Part shown: positions 25,352 through 33,946 of the stretch, piece by piece
Layout: each line of letters starts with the position of its first letter
Position numbering within the stretch: position 1 is the first letter of the stretch
DNA from: Moraxella sp. K1664
GTDB taxonomy: Bacteria > Pseudomonadota > Gammaproteobacteria > Pseudomonadales > Moraxellaceae
Length of the DNA stretch: 64,000 bases
Direction: 5' to 3'
Assembly: GCF_039693965.1 (NCBI RefSeq)
Contig: NZ_CP155576.1
Span: forward strand, 2,666,001-2,730,000
The notes under the pieces: generated by a model
Database searches by the model: none
Seen by the model: the letters and a program-made list of their open reading frames with translations, nothing else
Told to the model about the DNA's origin: nothing
Position numbers and translations under genes: made by a program

Positions 25352-25867
25352 TTAAATGAGTTTGTTTAAAAGTTGGGATTTTTGTGCTTCGGATAACCCT
25401 AATTCTTTGCCTAATTTGTTGGTATAATTTACCCAATGAATGTGGTCGTAAATTTTTTCAAAATTTTCTTTATCAAGAAAACCAATATCTGCCAATACAC
25501 CCCTTTGTCTTTTATCTTTGATTTCAAGGGTACTATGCTCTCGCATAAAACCCCTTTCAAATTTTGTTATATTGTCATAATATATGGTAATAATATCATT
25601 TGATAATGGTTTTTTGGGAAAACGAATGTAAGTATCAGTTACAACAATCTTTTTAGTTGGTTGTAATGATTTAATAACTATGAACACTCCAAGCAGATTA
25701 AATAAAATTAACAATAATATACCAATCATAGAGATAATAACTGACATAAAGCCAAAAGAATTTTCAGGCAAAAATATCATTGCAATACTCACGATATTAC
25801 CAATCAGCATTATCCTTATTCCAAATTTTGCAGGAATACGATAATCATATTCTTGATAATATGCCAT
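25352..25867 (-). CDS. membrane protein of unknown function (two helices plus soluble domain)
   Basis: A 171-residue protein. Residues about 17-60 contain two hydrophobic helices. The rest is a soluble domain with KIVVTDTYIRFPKKPLSND and IITIYYDNITKFERG, reminiscent of the bacterial PH-like domains found after membrane helices, though this is only a resemblance. Its start overlaps the stop of the preceding small membrane gene (TAATG), so the two are translationally coupled. The pair lies between alaS and lysC and is AT-richer than both. Confidence 0.6.
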   Translation of the reverse strand: MAYYQEYDYRIPAKFGIRIMLIGNIVSIAMIFLPENSFGFMSVIISMIGILLLILFNLLGVFIVIKSLQPTKKIVVTDTYIRFPKKPLSNDIITIYYDNITKFERGFMREHSTLEIKDKRQRGVLADIGFLDKENFEKIYDHIHWVNYTNKLGKELGLSEAQKSQLLNKLI

Positions 25868-26118
25868 TACAAATTATACCCCTGTAATTCAAAATAAAAG
25901 GCCACCGCCATTATCATCACCGCCACAAAAATCCATACCGCATAAAAAATCCAATAATTTTTGACTTTAAGTTTTTGGCAAATGGTTTTTTCGTCAATTG
26001 TCATTACTATACCAGTCAAAAAACTTACTGATGTCCAAACACTACTTTCATCAATACTACCAAGCATTAACAAAAAGAATATCAAACAAGTGGTATAGCG
26101 TACGATTTTAACAACCAT
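25867..26118 (-). CDS. small membrane protein, 83 residues
   Basis: Three hydrophobic segments, at about residues 5-20, 28-42 and 56-76, are separated by a charged stretch (DEKTICQKLKVKNYW). No family is recognised. It is coupled by a TAATG overlap to the following membrane gene and is probably its partner. Confidence 0.55.
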   Translation of the reverse strand: MVVKIVRYTTCLIFFLLMLGSIDESSVWTSVSFLTGIVMTIDEKTICQKLKVKNYWIFYAVWIFVAVMIMAVAFYFELQGYNL

Positions 26119-26152
26119 TGCAATTTTCTAATTAAAAAGTTTTTGGGTGTAA

Positions 26153-26262
26153 GGTGCGTACCATGCACCAATTTGTGCAATCAGCATAAACTTGGTGCGT
26201 ATTACGCACCTTACAAATTGGGATTGTCGTACAAAATTGTACGGGCGAATTGCAATTCGCCC
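26153..26262. repeat. cluster of four short palindromes
   Basis: GGTGCGTACCATGCACC (26153-26169), GGTGCGTATTACGCACC (26194-26210), GTACAAAATTGTAC (26229-26242) and GGGCGAATTGCAATTCGCCC (26243-26262) lie one after another between two genes. They resemble the units at 806, 2349 and 2583. Confidence 0.7.
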
Positions 26263-26305
26263 CTACACGTCCAAATTTTAAAATGTATCTTTATTAAACA
26301 ATGCC

Positions 26306-26698
26306 CTAAATTTTTTCCAATTCGGTCAAAATCTCCACTGCCACACGGTACGCTTCCTGAGTGGCAGGGGCTCCACAATACGGCAGGCTGTGCAATAACA
26401 CTTCTTGAATTTCTTCAACGCTTGCTCCGTTGTTGATTGCCCCACGGATATGCCCTTTGAGTTCTGTGGGTGATTTTTGAGCAATCAAAAACGCCATGGT
26501 AACAAGCGAGCGTATCTTTTTGTCAAGCACACCCCTTTGCCAAGTAGAACCCCATGCGTGTTCGTTTATCCAATCTTGAAGTGGGGCGGTAAATGGCGTA
26601 ACATTGCTCATCGCACGCTCCACATGAGTCTCACCCATGACGGCTTTGCGAGTGGCAATGCCGTTTTGGTAAGTGTCGTTATGGTTGCTATTTGACAT
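26306..26698 (-). CDS. carboxymuconolactone decarboxylase family protein (PcaC-like)
   Basis: The ATG at 26698 follows AAAGGAG, giving 130 residues. The chain has HAWGSTWQRGVLDKKIRSLVTMA, then ELKGHIRGAINNGASVEEIQEVLLHSLPYCG, the helical pattern of the CMD/AhpD-like family and closest to gamma-carboxymuconolactone decarboxylase. The canonical enzyme acts in protocatechuate degradation, but no other pca gene is nearby. A different role in peroxide or aldehyde chemistry is possible. It lies 46 bp before the alaS stop region on the same strand. Confidence 0.8.
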   Translation of the reverse strand: MSNSNHNDTYQNGIATRKAVMGETHVERAMSNVTPFTAPLQDWINEHAWGSTWQRGVLDKKIRSLVTMAFLIAQKSPTELKGHIRGAINNGASVEEIQEVLLHSLPYCGAPATQEAYRVAVEILTELEKI

Positions 26699-26743
26699 AA
26701 ATACTCCTTTTATCAAATTGACACAATCAAGATTGGATATGAA

Positions 26744-29413
26744 TTAAGCCAGCTCGCCAGTTAATTTAGTTTGCAAAGCGGTCAAAATGCCGTCCAATTT
26801 ATCCGACTTGTCCGCACCGCCTTGGGCGTAGTCAGGCTTACCGCCACCTTTACCGCCCAATTCGCTTGCCAAATGACGAATGATGTCGCCTGCCTTGACT
26901 TTATCAGTCAAGCCCTTCGCCACGCTTGCCGACAGTGCCAAATCATCACTCTCGCCCACCAGTACAATCACTCCGTCAAGGCGAGATTTTAGGGTGTCCA
27001 TGAGTCCACGAATGGCTTTACCGTCCACGCCTGCCACTTTGGCGATGAGTAGGTTTGTCTCGCCCACTTTGACCGCATTTTGTAGTAGCGACACCGCTTG
27101 TAGGCTTGCCAGTTTTTGCTCGGTGCGTTCTAGCTGTTTTTCAAGCTCACGGTTACGCTCGGCAAGGCTACCGACACGGGTTTCAATCTCGCCACGTTTT
27201 GCCTTAAAATTCGTTGCCAAATTACCCAAAATCGTCTCGCCTGTCTGCACATAACGCACCGCCCCCATGCCTGTCAAGGCTTCAATACGGCGAACGCCCG
27301 ATGCGATACCACTCTCGGAGACGATTTTAAACAGACCGATGTCGCCTGTTTGAGCCACGTGGATACCACCGCACAGCTCAATGGAGAACGTAGAGTTATC
27401 GGCATTTGTCCCCATGGTCAGCACACGCACGGTTTCGCCATATTTTTCGCCAAACAGAGCCATTGCCCCTTTGCCAATGGCTTCATCAATGGGCAGGTAT
27501 TCAATCTGCACGGGGGTATTTTTTTGGATTTGCTCGTTTACCATGCGTTCAATGGTAGTCAGCTCATCATGACTGATTGGCTTATCATAAGAGAAGTCAA
27601 AACGAAGCACATCTGCCGACACCAGCGAGCCTTTTTGGGCAACGCCTGTGCCTAGCACCGCACGCAAACTGGCGTGTAGTAGGTGCGTGGCGGAGTGGTT
27701 TTTAGCAGACGCTTTACGCACATCGGCAATTACTTGGGCGTTGGCGGACTGATTTGGGGCAATCTCGCCCATTTTTACCGTGCCATAATGGATAATCGCC
27801 GTGCCTGATTTTTTGGTGTCTTCGACAAAAAACACCCCTGTGGACGTGCTAATCTCGCCTATCTCGCCCACTTGACCGCCACCTTCGGCATAAAATGGCG
27901 TGGCAGACAGCACAATCACACCTTCATCGCCTTCGCCCAGACGCTCCACCGCCTTGCCGTCTTGATACACGCCCATGATTTGGCTTTGGTTGTCTAGCAG
28001 GTCATAGCCGACAAATTCGGTTGGGGTCTCCACCTTTACGCTACTTGTGTAATCCACATCAAATTTACCCGCTTCTCTGGCACGAGTGCGTTGGGCTTCC
28101 ATCGCCACATTAAAGCCGTCTTCATCAATACCCACGCCACGCTCACGAGCGATGTCGGCAGTTAGGTCGGTTGGGAAACCATAGGTATCATACAGCTTAA
28201 ACACGGTCTCGCCTGTCAAGGTGTCGCCTGTGTTTAAACTTTCTAATTCGCCTGATAATAGGCGTAAACCCTGTGCCAGTGTTTTGGCAAATTGTTCTTC
28301 TTCTTTTAAAATGACCGCTCCGATTTCGTCTTGTTTTTCAATCAATTGCGGATAGGCTTCGCCCATTTCCTTGATAAGAGCGGGGACAAGTTTGTAAAAG
28401 AACGCCCCGTCTGCCCCCAGTTTATTGCCATGACGTACCGCACGGCGAATGATACGGCGTAGGACATAGCCACGCCCTTCGTTACTTGGGCGAACACCGT
28501 CAGCGATGAGAAACGACACGGCACGGATATGGTCGGCGATGACTTTAAAAGACGGCTCATAAGTATTTTCCACGCCAATCACTTGGGCGGTCGCATTCAT
28601 GAGATTGATAAACAAATCCGTCTCATAGTTGCCATATTTGCCCTGCATGACCGAACTGATACGTTCTAGCCCCATACCTGTATCCACGGACGGCTTAGGT
28701 AAGGGTTCTAGCGTGCCGTCTTTTTGGCGGTTAAACTGCATAAATACACAGTTCCAAATCTCCACATAACGGTCGCCGTCTTCGTCAGGCGTACCCGGTA
28801 GCCCGCCTGCGATATGCTCGCCATAATCATAAAAAATCTCGGAGCAAGGCCCGCAAGGTCCTGTATCGCCCATCGCCCAAAAGTTATCCGACTGATAAAG
28901 TCCGCCTTTATCGCCAATGCGAATAATCCGCTCAGGGGCAAGCCCGATGTCCTTATGCCAAATGTCAAAGGCTTCATCGTCGGTATGATAGACGGTAACA
29001 TAAAGGCGGTCTTTTGGCAAGGCAAGCCATTTGTCATCGGTCAAAAACTCCCACGCAAAGGCAATGGCATCCTTTTTAAAATAATCGCCAAAACTAAAAT
29101 TACCGAGCATTTCAAAAAACGTATGATGACGGGCGGTGTAGCCAACATTGTCAAGGTCGTTGTGCTTGCCTCCTGCACGCACGCATTTTTGTGATGACAC
29201 GGCACGCACATAGTCTCGCTTTTCTAACCCCAAAAAGGTGTCTTTAAATTGGTTCATGCCGGCGTTGGTAAACAGTAGCGTGGGGTCATTGTGCGGAATT
29301 AGGCTAGATGACGGTACAGGCGTGTGGTTTTTGCTTTTAAAAAAGTCAATAAAGGCTTGACGCACTTCGGTCAGTTGCATGGTTTTATTTAAGTGAGCGG
29401 TTGTCATGGTCAT
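26744..29413 (-). CDS. alaS: alanyl-tRNA synthetase
   Basis: Charges tRNA-Ala and edits mischarged Ser or Gly. Up to 889 residues. The core begins at [14 protein letters not shown] (residue 12, ATG at 29380), which matches other AlaS N-termini, so the upstream ATG at 29413 may be too early. Visible parts are the class II motif 1-3 region ([48 protein letters not shown]), the editing domain [13 protein letters not shown] with CGGIHV, and the C-terminal oligomerisation region. alaS, lysC and csrA are a conserved gammaproteobacterial neighbourhood, interrupted here by accessory genes. Confidence 0.97.
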   Translation of the reverse strand: MTMTTAHLNKTMQLTEVRQAFIDFFKSKNHTPVPSSSLIPHNDPTLLFTNAGMNQFKDTFLGLEKRDYVRAVSSQKCVRAGGKHNDLDNVGYTARHHTFFEMLGNFSFGDYFKKDAIAFAWEFLTDDKWLALPKDRLYVTVYHTDDEAFDIWHKDIGLAPERIIRIGDKGGLYQSDNFWAMGDTGPCGPCSEIFYDYGEHIAGGLPGTPDEDGDRYVEIWNCVFMQFNRQKDGTLEPLPKPSVDTGMGLERISSVMQGKYGNYETDLFINLMNATAQVIGVENTYEPSFKVIADHIRAVSFLIADGVRPSNEGRGYVLRRIIRRAVRHGNKLGADGAFFYKLVPALIKEMGEAYPQLIEKQDEIGAVILKEEEQFAKTLAQGLRLLSGELESLNTGDTLTGETVFKLYDTYGFPTDLTADIARERGVGIDEDGFNVAMEAQRTRAREAGKFDVDYTSSVKVETPTEFVGYDLLDNQSQIMGVYQDGKAVERLGEGDEGVIVLSATPFYAEGGGQVGEIGEISTSTGVFFVEDTKKSGTAIIHYGTVKMGEIAPNQSANAQVIADVRKASAKNHSATHLLHASLRAVLGTGVAQKGSLVSADVLRFDFSYDKPISHDELTTIERMVNEQIQKNTPVQIEYLPIDEAIGKGAMALFGEKYGETVRVLTMGTNADNSTFSIELCGGIHVAQTGDIGLFKIVSESGIASGVRRIEALTGMGAVRYVQTGETILGNLATNFKAKRGEIETRVGSLAERNRELEKQLERTEQKLASLQAVSLLQNAVKVGETNLLIAKVAGVDGKAIRGLMDTLKSRLDGVIVLVGESDDLALSASVAKGLTDKVKAGDIIRHLASELGGKGGGKPDYAQGGADKSDKLDGILTALQTKLTGELA

Positions 29414-29688
29414 ATCCAGTAGATTGCCTGTGATTTTTAAAAATCATGGGGCGAATTTAATTTTAAATAAACGGTTAATTTTATCACAAACCGCCATAAT
29501 TAACAGTGATTTTAACCAATTTTTCACAAAATTTGGTTGAAAATCTAAAAATTTTAATAACTTTTTGGAATTAATATGAAACCCTTATAAAAATTATGGA
29601 ATTTTAGATAAAAACGCTTAACATTCATGTAAAAAAGGTGTATAAATAGCGTATAGATTTTATCCATAAAAGTAATAGGGGATTTACC

Positions 29689-29916
29689 ATGAACATTCCA
29701 CTGTTTAGTGCCATCTTTTCGATTGCTTCTACCGTACTCATTGGGGTTTTGATGATTGTGGTGTTTGTCAATGACATGACCAATACGCAAACGGTGCTTG
29801 GTGCCGTGGTCGCAGGACTTGTGGTAAGCATTCCCATCGCCCTTGTCGTTACCAAACGTATCGCTGCCATGACAAACTCTGCCAGCCCCACTCCCAATCA
29901 ACAAAAAACGCAGTAA
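29689..29916 (+). CDS. small membrane protein, 75 residues
   Basis: Starts at an ATG preceded by AGGGG. Two hydrophobic helices (residues about 5-28 and 35-56) are joined by VNDMTNTQT and followed by a short polar tail. No family is assigned with confidence. It stands alone, between alaS (divergent) and a repeat element. Confidence 0.6.
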   Translation: MNIPLFSAIFSIASTVLIGVLMIVVFVNDMTNTQTVLGAVVAGLVVSIPIALVVTKRIAAMTNSASPTPNQQKTQ

Positions 29917-30037
29917 CGCTTTTGGCACAGCTTATCTAGCCTAATATCACAATACCAGCCAGAGAGCCAAGCCACAGCCGAAACAACAGATACGCCATGA
30001 TAGCACGCCCTATCATGGCTTGTCTTTATTTTGGTTA

Positions 30038-30242
30038 GGGCGTGCCTGCCTTTTGTATTTGCAATGAAAAACGAGAGAAATCGCACGTTTTTCAAGGAAA
30101 AAGTGAAGTTTGATAGTCGTTCTATCAAACAAGCTTTTGACGCAGAAAAACAAGATTTAGCCATTTTTCATGCAAAAACGGTTAATTTATTTCTAAAATA
30201 TTTTCTAAATTCTAAATAGTGTTATAAAGGGCAGGCACGCCC
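30038..30242 (+). mobile_element. MITE-like structured repeat, copy E (205 bp, complete)
   Basis: TA duplicates at 30036-30037 and 30243-30244. The arms are GGGCGTGCCTGCC at both ends. Hairpin 2 is GTTTGATAG-TCGTT-CTATCAAAC at 30108-30130, where copies A and D have CTGATAG / CTATCAG, a compensated pair change. The 3' third is diverged. It lies upstream of the GspE-like gene. Confidence 0.85.
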
Positions 30243-30301
30243 TAAACAAAGCTAAGTAATTCATGTTACAATAGCATTTATTTATCACAAATAGAGCTGT
30301 C

Positions 30302-32068
30302 ATGAATGAGTTGTCCCTAATCGTCGATTTGCGTTGGTGCTTGGATGAGTTATTAAAAGAAGGTCGCATTGACCAAAAATCATACAATCTTGTCATCACC
30401 AGTCGTAACGACCCTGCCTTGCACCCTGTCCAAAACATCGCCCGTTTTAATCTGACCAATTTATTAGACCATCAGCCCCTAACTTTGGATAAGCTCAATC
30501 TGTGGTTGGCGGGCAAAGCTGGCGTGGACGTGGTGCGAATTGACCCCCTAAAAGTGGATGTGCCGAGCGTGACAGGTATTATGTCCTTTGAGTACGCCAA
30601 AAATCAGTACATTCTGCCCATTGCTGTGACCGACACAGAAGTCATCATCGGCACTGACCAACCTTTTTATCACGATTGGCATGCCAACATCAGCCACATC
30701 GTCCACCCCAAAACCATCAAAACCGTCTATCTGTCGCCCGAACAGCTAAGTCGCTACCGTGCCGAGTTCTATCAAGTAACAAAAGCCATCGCAGGGGCAG
30801 ACATCGCCCACAAAAAAGCAAGTGCGGACGTTACCAACGTAGAAGCCCTGCTCCAACTTGGCGATAATAGCAATCCCGATGCCAATGACCAACACATCGT
30901 CAAGGTTGTGGATTGGCTCTTACAATATGCCTTTGAACAGCGAGCTTCCGACATTCATTTGGAGCCACGCCGTGAGACGGGCAAGGTGCGATTTAGAATT
31001 GACGGGGTGTTACATACCGTGTATGAGATGCCGAGTGCGATTTTGACAGCCGTTACCGCTCGTATCAAGATTTTGGGGCGACTAAACGTTGCCGAAAAAC
31101 GAAAGCCCCAAGACGGGCGATTAAAAACCCGCACGCCAAAAGGACTAGAAACCGAACTTCGTCTATCTACGTTGCCCACCGCTTTTGGCGAAAAGCTCGT
31201 CATGCGTGTGTTTGACCCCGAAGTGCTGGTACGCACCTTTGCCCAGCTTGGCTTGACGGGCAAACAGCTAGAAACGTGGCACGCTCTCACCTCTCATCCC
31301 AACGGCATTATTCTGGTAACAGGTCCAACGGGTTCAGGCAAAACCACCACCTTATATAGCACACTCAAACAACTTGCTACCGAAAAAGTGAACGTATGTA
31401 CCATTGAAGACCCGATTGAGATGATTGAGCCGTCTTTTAACCAAATGCAGATTAACTCGGCGATTGATTTGCACTTTGCAGACGGCATTCGCTCGCTCAT
31501 GCGACAAGACCCCGACATCATCATGGTGGGCGAAATCCGAGACGGCGAGACGGCAGACATGGCGGTGCAGGCAAGTCTCACGGGGCATTTGGTGTTATCC
31601 ACCTTGCATACCAATGACGCTCCAAGCTCCTTGACACGGCTACATGATTTGGGCGTTCAGCCGTTTTTGACATCGGCAACCATTTTGGGTATTATGGCTC
31701 AAAGGCTTGTCAGAACGCTTTGCCCCCATTGTAAATCCGCCCAAGACGTGAGCGAAAACTCGCCCCTAGCGGACGAATGGCGTGGGCTTGTCGCTCCGTG
31801 GAATGCTCCGGTACCGTCCAAAATTTATGTGCCTGTGGGCTGTGATAAATGCCGAAATACAGGTTATAAAGGGCGAATCGGGCTGTATGAGATTTTGCCG
31901 TTGTCTAACGAACTCAAAAAACTGGTTGCCAAAGACGCAAGCCTTGACGACCTAAAACGCCAAGCACACTCTGAGGGCGTACTGCCCTTACGCATAGAGG
32001 GGGCAAAACGTGTGGCAGAAGGTGTTACCACGCTTGAAGAAGTGCTAAGGGTGGTTCCATTAAATTGA
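30302..32068 (+). CDS. GspE/PilB-family secretion or pilus assembly ATPase
   Basis: A 588-residue ATPase of the type II secretion / type IV pilus superfamily. It has an N-terminal MshEN-like region, an N2 region with ASDIHLEPR and FRIDGVLH, Walker A GPTGSGKTTTLYSTL at about residue 341, an Asp box, Walker B DPDIIMVGEIRD, and the zinc-binding tetracysteine CPHC (about 474) and CDKC (about 513). All motifs for activity are present. No gsp or pil genes adjoin it, so it is an orphan in this window. A role in pilus extension (PilB) or type II secretion cannot be decided from position. Confidence 0.88.
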   Translation: MNELSLIVDLRWCLDELLKEGRIDQKSYNLVITSRNDPALHPVQNIARFNLTNLLDHQPLTLDKLNLWLAGKAGVDVVRIDPLKVDVPSVTGIMSFEYAKNQYILPIAVTDTEVIIGTDQPFYHDWHANISHIVHPKTIKTVYLSPEQLSRYRAEFYQVTKAIAGADIAHKKASADVTNVEALLQLGDNSNPDANDQHIVKVVDWLLQYAFEQRASDIHLEPRRETGKVRFRIDGVLHTVYEMPSAILTAVTARIKILGRLNVAEKRKPQDGRLKTRTPKGLETELRLSTLPTAFGEKLVMRVFDPEVLVRTFAQLGLTGKQLETWHALTSHPNGIILVTGPTGSGKTTTLYSTLKQLATEKVNVCTIEDPIEMIEPSFNQMQINSAIDLHFADGIRSLMRQDPDIIMVGEIRDGETADMAVQASLTGHLVLSTLHTNDAPSSLTRLHDLGVQPFLTSATILGIMAQRLVRTLCPHCKSAQDVSENSPLADEWRGLVAPWNAPVPSKIYVPVGCDKCRNTGYKGRIGLYEILPLSNELKKLVAKDASLDDLKRQAHSEGVLPLRIEGAKRVAEGVTTLEEVLRVVPLN

Positions 32069-32111
32069 CCGACAATGCCATCTAAAAAATTCCAAAACCC
32101 GAAATCAAAAC

Positions 32112-32143
32112 AAACCCCAAAGTTTAAAACTTTGGGGTTTTAA
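32112..32143. terminator. bidirectional terminator
   Basis: AAACCCCAAAG-TTTAAAA-CTTTGGGGTTT stem-loop with T/A-rich flanks, between the converging ATPase gene and outer-membrane gene. It probably serves both. Confidence 0.8.
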
Positions 32144-32157
32144 GTTGGATGCTTGGA

Positions 32158-32943
32158 TTAGAAACGGTAGGTTGCACCAACTTTAACAATAGGATACCAA
32201 GTAGGGTTATTATCTCTGATGGTTTTTTCTAAGTCAGCTTTGAACTCTTTTTCACGTTGACCGCCTAGAACAGTAGCGTTATCCACATTCACCTCGGTTT
32301 TCCATTTACCAGTATAGGCAGCACCCACCTCACCAAAGAAACCTAGACGGCTGTTGCTGTTAATGTTTGGCTTAACACCCAAAGTCAAGTAAGGAGCTAG
32401 GGTATTACCAGACTTTGCCTTAACGTTAATGTCGCCATTAACCTGATACTCTTTGTTATCAATCTTAATGGTCGCTTTGCCCTCTTGGGAGGTTAGGGTG
32501 GCATTAAGCTTGTTGTCTTGCACAATGACACCAGTACCCACGGTCAAGCGGTTTTTCCAAGGACGTAGATTAACACCAACATAAGGGTTGCTATAATCAC
32601 CATCAAGTCTTAGGTTGCCTTGGTAGTCGTCCCACTCATCGCCCAGTACTTTTTTCCAGTTGATGATAGAGTCGCTACCACCAATATCGGTATCCACATC
32701 AAAGCTACCACCATTCCAACCAGCGACCACTTCGGTTGATTCGTTGGCTGACCATGCGATGCTCGCACCATAGCCCAATGTACCAATCTCAGCATTGATG
32801 GCACCTGGTTTGGCTAGTGTGGTAAATACAGTTTTGCCACTGTCCACAATAGTGTGACCTGCATCAGTTACGACATTTGCCATGGCAGTACCAGAAAATA
32901 GTACCACAGTAGTTAGGGTTGCTAACTTTAAAGTTTTCATCAT
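32158..32943 (-). CDS. outer-membrane beta-barrel protein
   Basis: The ATG-ATG at 32943 follows GGAG and starts a clear signal peptide (MMKTLKLATLTTVVLF, cleavage after AMA at about residue 22). The mature part of about 240 residues has alternating strands such as GYGASIAWSANESTEVVAGWN, NPYVGVNLRPWKNRLTVGTGV and LAPYLTLGVKPN. It ends in KVGATYRF, an aromatic C-terminal residue recognised by the Bam machinery. No specific family is identified. It is likely a small barrel of 8-12 strands with unknown substrate. Confidence 0.75.
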   Translation of the reverse strand: MMKTLKLATLTTVVLFSGTAMANVVTDAGHTIVDSGKTVFTTLAKPGAINAEIGTLGYGASIAWSANESTEVVAGWNGGSFDVDTDIGGSDSIINWKKVLGDEWDDYQGNLRLDGDYSNPYVGVNLRPWKNRLTVGTGVIVQDNKLNATLTSQEGKATIKIDNKEYQVNGDINVKAKSGNTLAPYLTLGVKPNINSNSRLGFFGEVGAAYTGKWKTEVNVDNATVLGGQREKEFKADLEKTIRDNNPTWYPIVKVGATYRF

Positions 32944-33184
32944 TTTTTCTCCAAAAGTAATATATAAACTAAATATTAATTTATATGCTTTCATTTTAAT
33001 ATTAAAAAGCCATAAAATCAATAGTCAATTCAAAGGGATTTGTGATATTTTGATGACTTTCATGTTTTGTTGTGTAAACGTATAGACTTCAAATTACCAA
33101 AAAAGATTGTTTTATAAAAACAACAATCTTATGTATGGCAAGACAAAGTTTTTAAATCGATTCTCATCCGTCAAAAGCCACCCA

Positions 33185-33943
33185 TCACCTACCCCACACC
33201 GGCAGATGAATCCCATCTCGCCCATGCAACGCACAAACGCCATGAATCTTGGTAGTGGAATGTTCCGCCCAAATGGCATTTGCCATGGCAAGCAGTGTTG
33301 ACCCTGTGGTTACGACATCATCCACCAGTATCGCATGACGAGTCGGCAAAGGGTCGGTCAGATAAAAATCATGCTTGACGTTATACAGGCGGTCGCTACG
33401 GCTAAGACCACGCTGATGAATGGCATTATCCAAGCGAGAGATGCCCTGCCATATCGGTATCTGCCACAAAAAAGATAAATACTTGGTCAAAATCAGCACA
33501 GGGTGAAAACCCCGTTCCACCAAACGAGTGCCTGTGGTCGGAGTTGGAACAAGCACGGCGTTATCGGCACTCACGCCTTGGGGTCGCCTGACGTATCTCA
33601 TCAGATGATACAAAACCATAAGTGATGATACATTCGCTTTATCCTTAAAAACCGTCATGACCCGCTTTAATGGCACCTCATAATAAGCAGCTGCATACAA
33701 AGGCATCTCCTGCTTATCATCACGTATGACAAATATTGGCAATCTATCCGCCCATTGTGCATGGCAATAGATACAAAGTAATGGCGTACGATAAAAAGGG
33801 GCATGGTAAAATGGGGCATGCTGGATTGCATGTTCCATCTTTAAATCAGCTCTGACACCTATCGCTTGTCCACATAACTGGCAACACTCATGTATGTATG
33901 AAGCAAGCATGGCAAGGGCATATGGGGGCAGACGAGCAGGCAA
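33185..33943 (-). CDS. comF: ComF family phosphoribosyltransferase-like protein
   Basis: ComF proteins are needed for DNA uptake in naturally competent bacteria and contain a PRPP-binding fold. The 252-residue chain has two Cys pairs near the N-terminus (CQLCG and CIYCH, a zinc site), a middle part with LVPTPTTGTRLVERGFHPV, and the PRT motif ILVDDVVTTGSTL. It starts 3 bp after the pldA stop codon and may be co-transcribed with it, though the functional link is unclear. Natural competence is common in Moraxellaceae. Confidence 0.88.
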   Translation of the reverse strand: MPARLPPYALAMLASYIHECCQLCGQAIGVRADLKMEHAIQHAPFYHAPFYRTPLLCIYCHAQWADRLPIFVIRDDKQEMPLYAAAYYEVPLKRVMTVFKDKANVSSLMVLYHLMRYVRRPQGVSADNAVLVPTPTTGTRLVERGFHPVLILTKYLSFLWQIPIWQGISRLDNAIHQRGLSRSDRLYNVKHDFYLTDPLPTRHAILVDDVVTTGSTLLAMANAIWAEHSTTKIHGVCALHGRDGIHLPVWGR

Positions 33944-33946
33944 GGA

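Noticed and set aside
26153-26262. CRISPR-like array of short repeats
   Set aside because: The units are different palindromes with irregular spacing. There are no identical direct repeats with unique spacers and no cas genes.
30001-30012. AGCACGCCCTA just upstream of copy E, resembling an element end
   Set aside because: It is only 11 bp and lacks the rest of an arm. Chance or a decayed remnant cannot be told apart.
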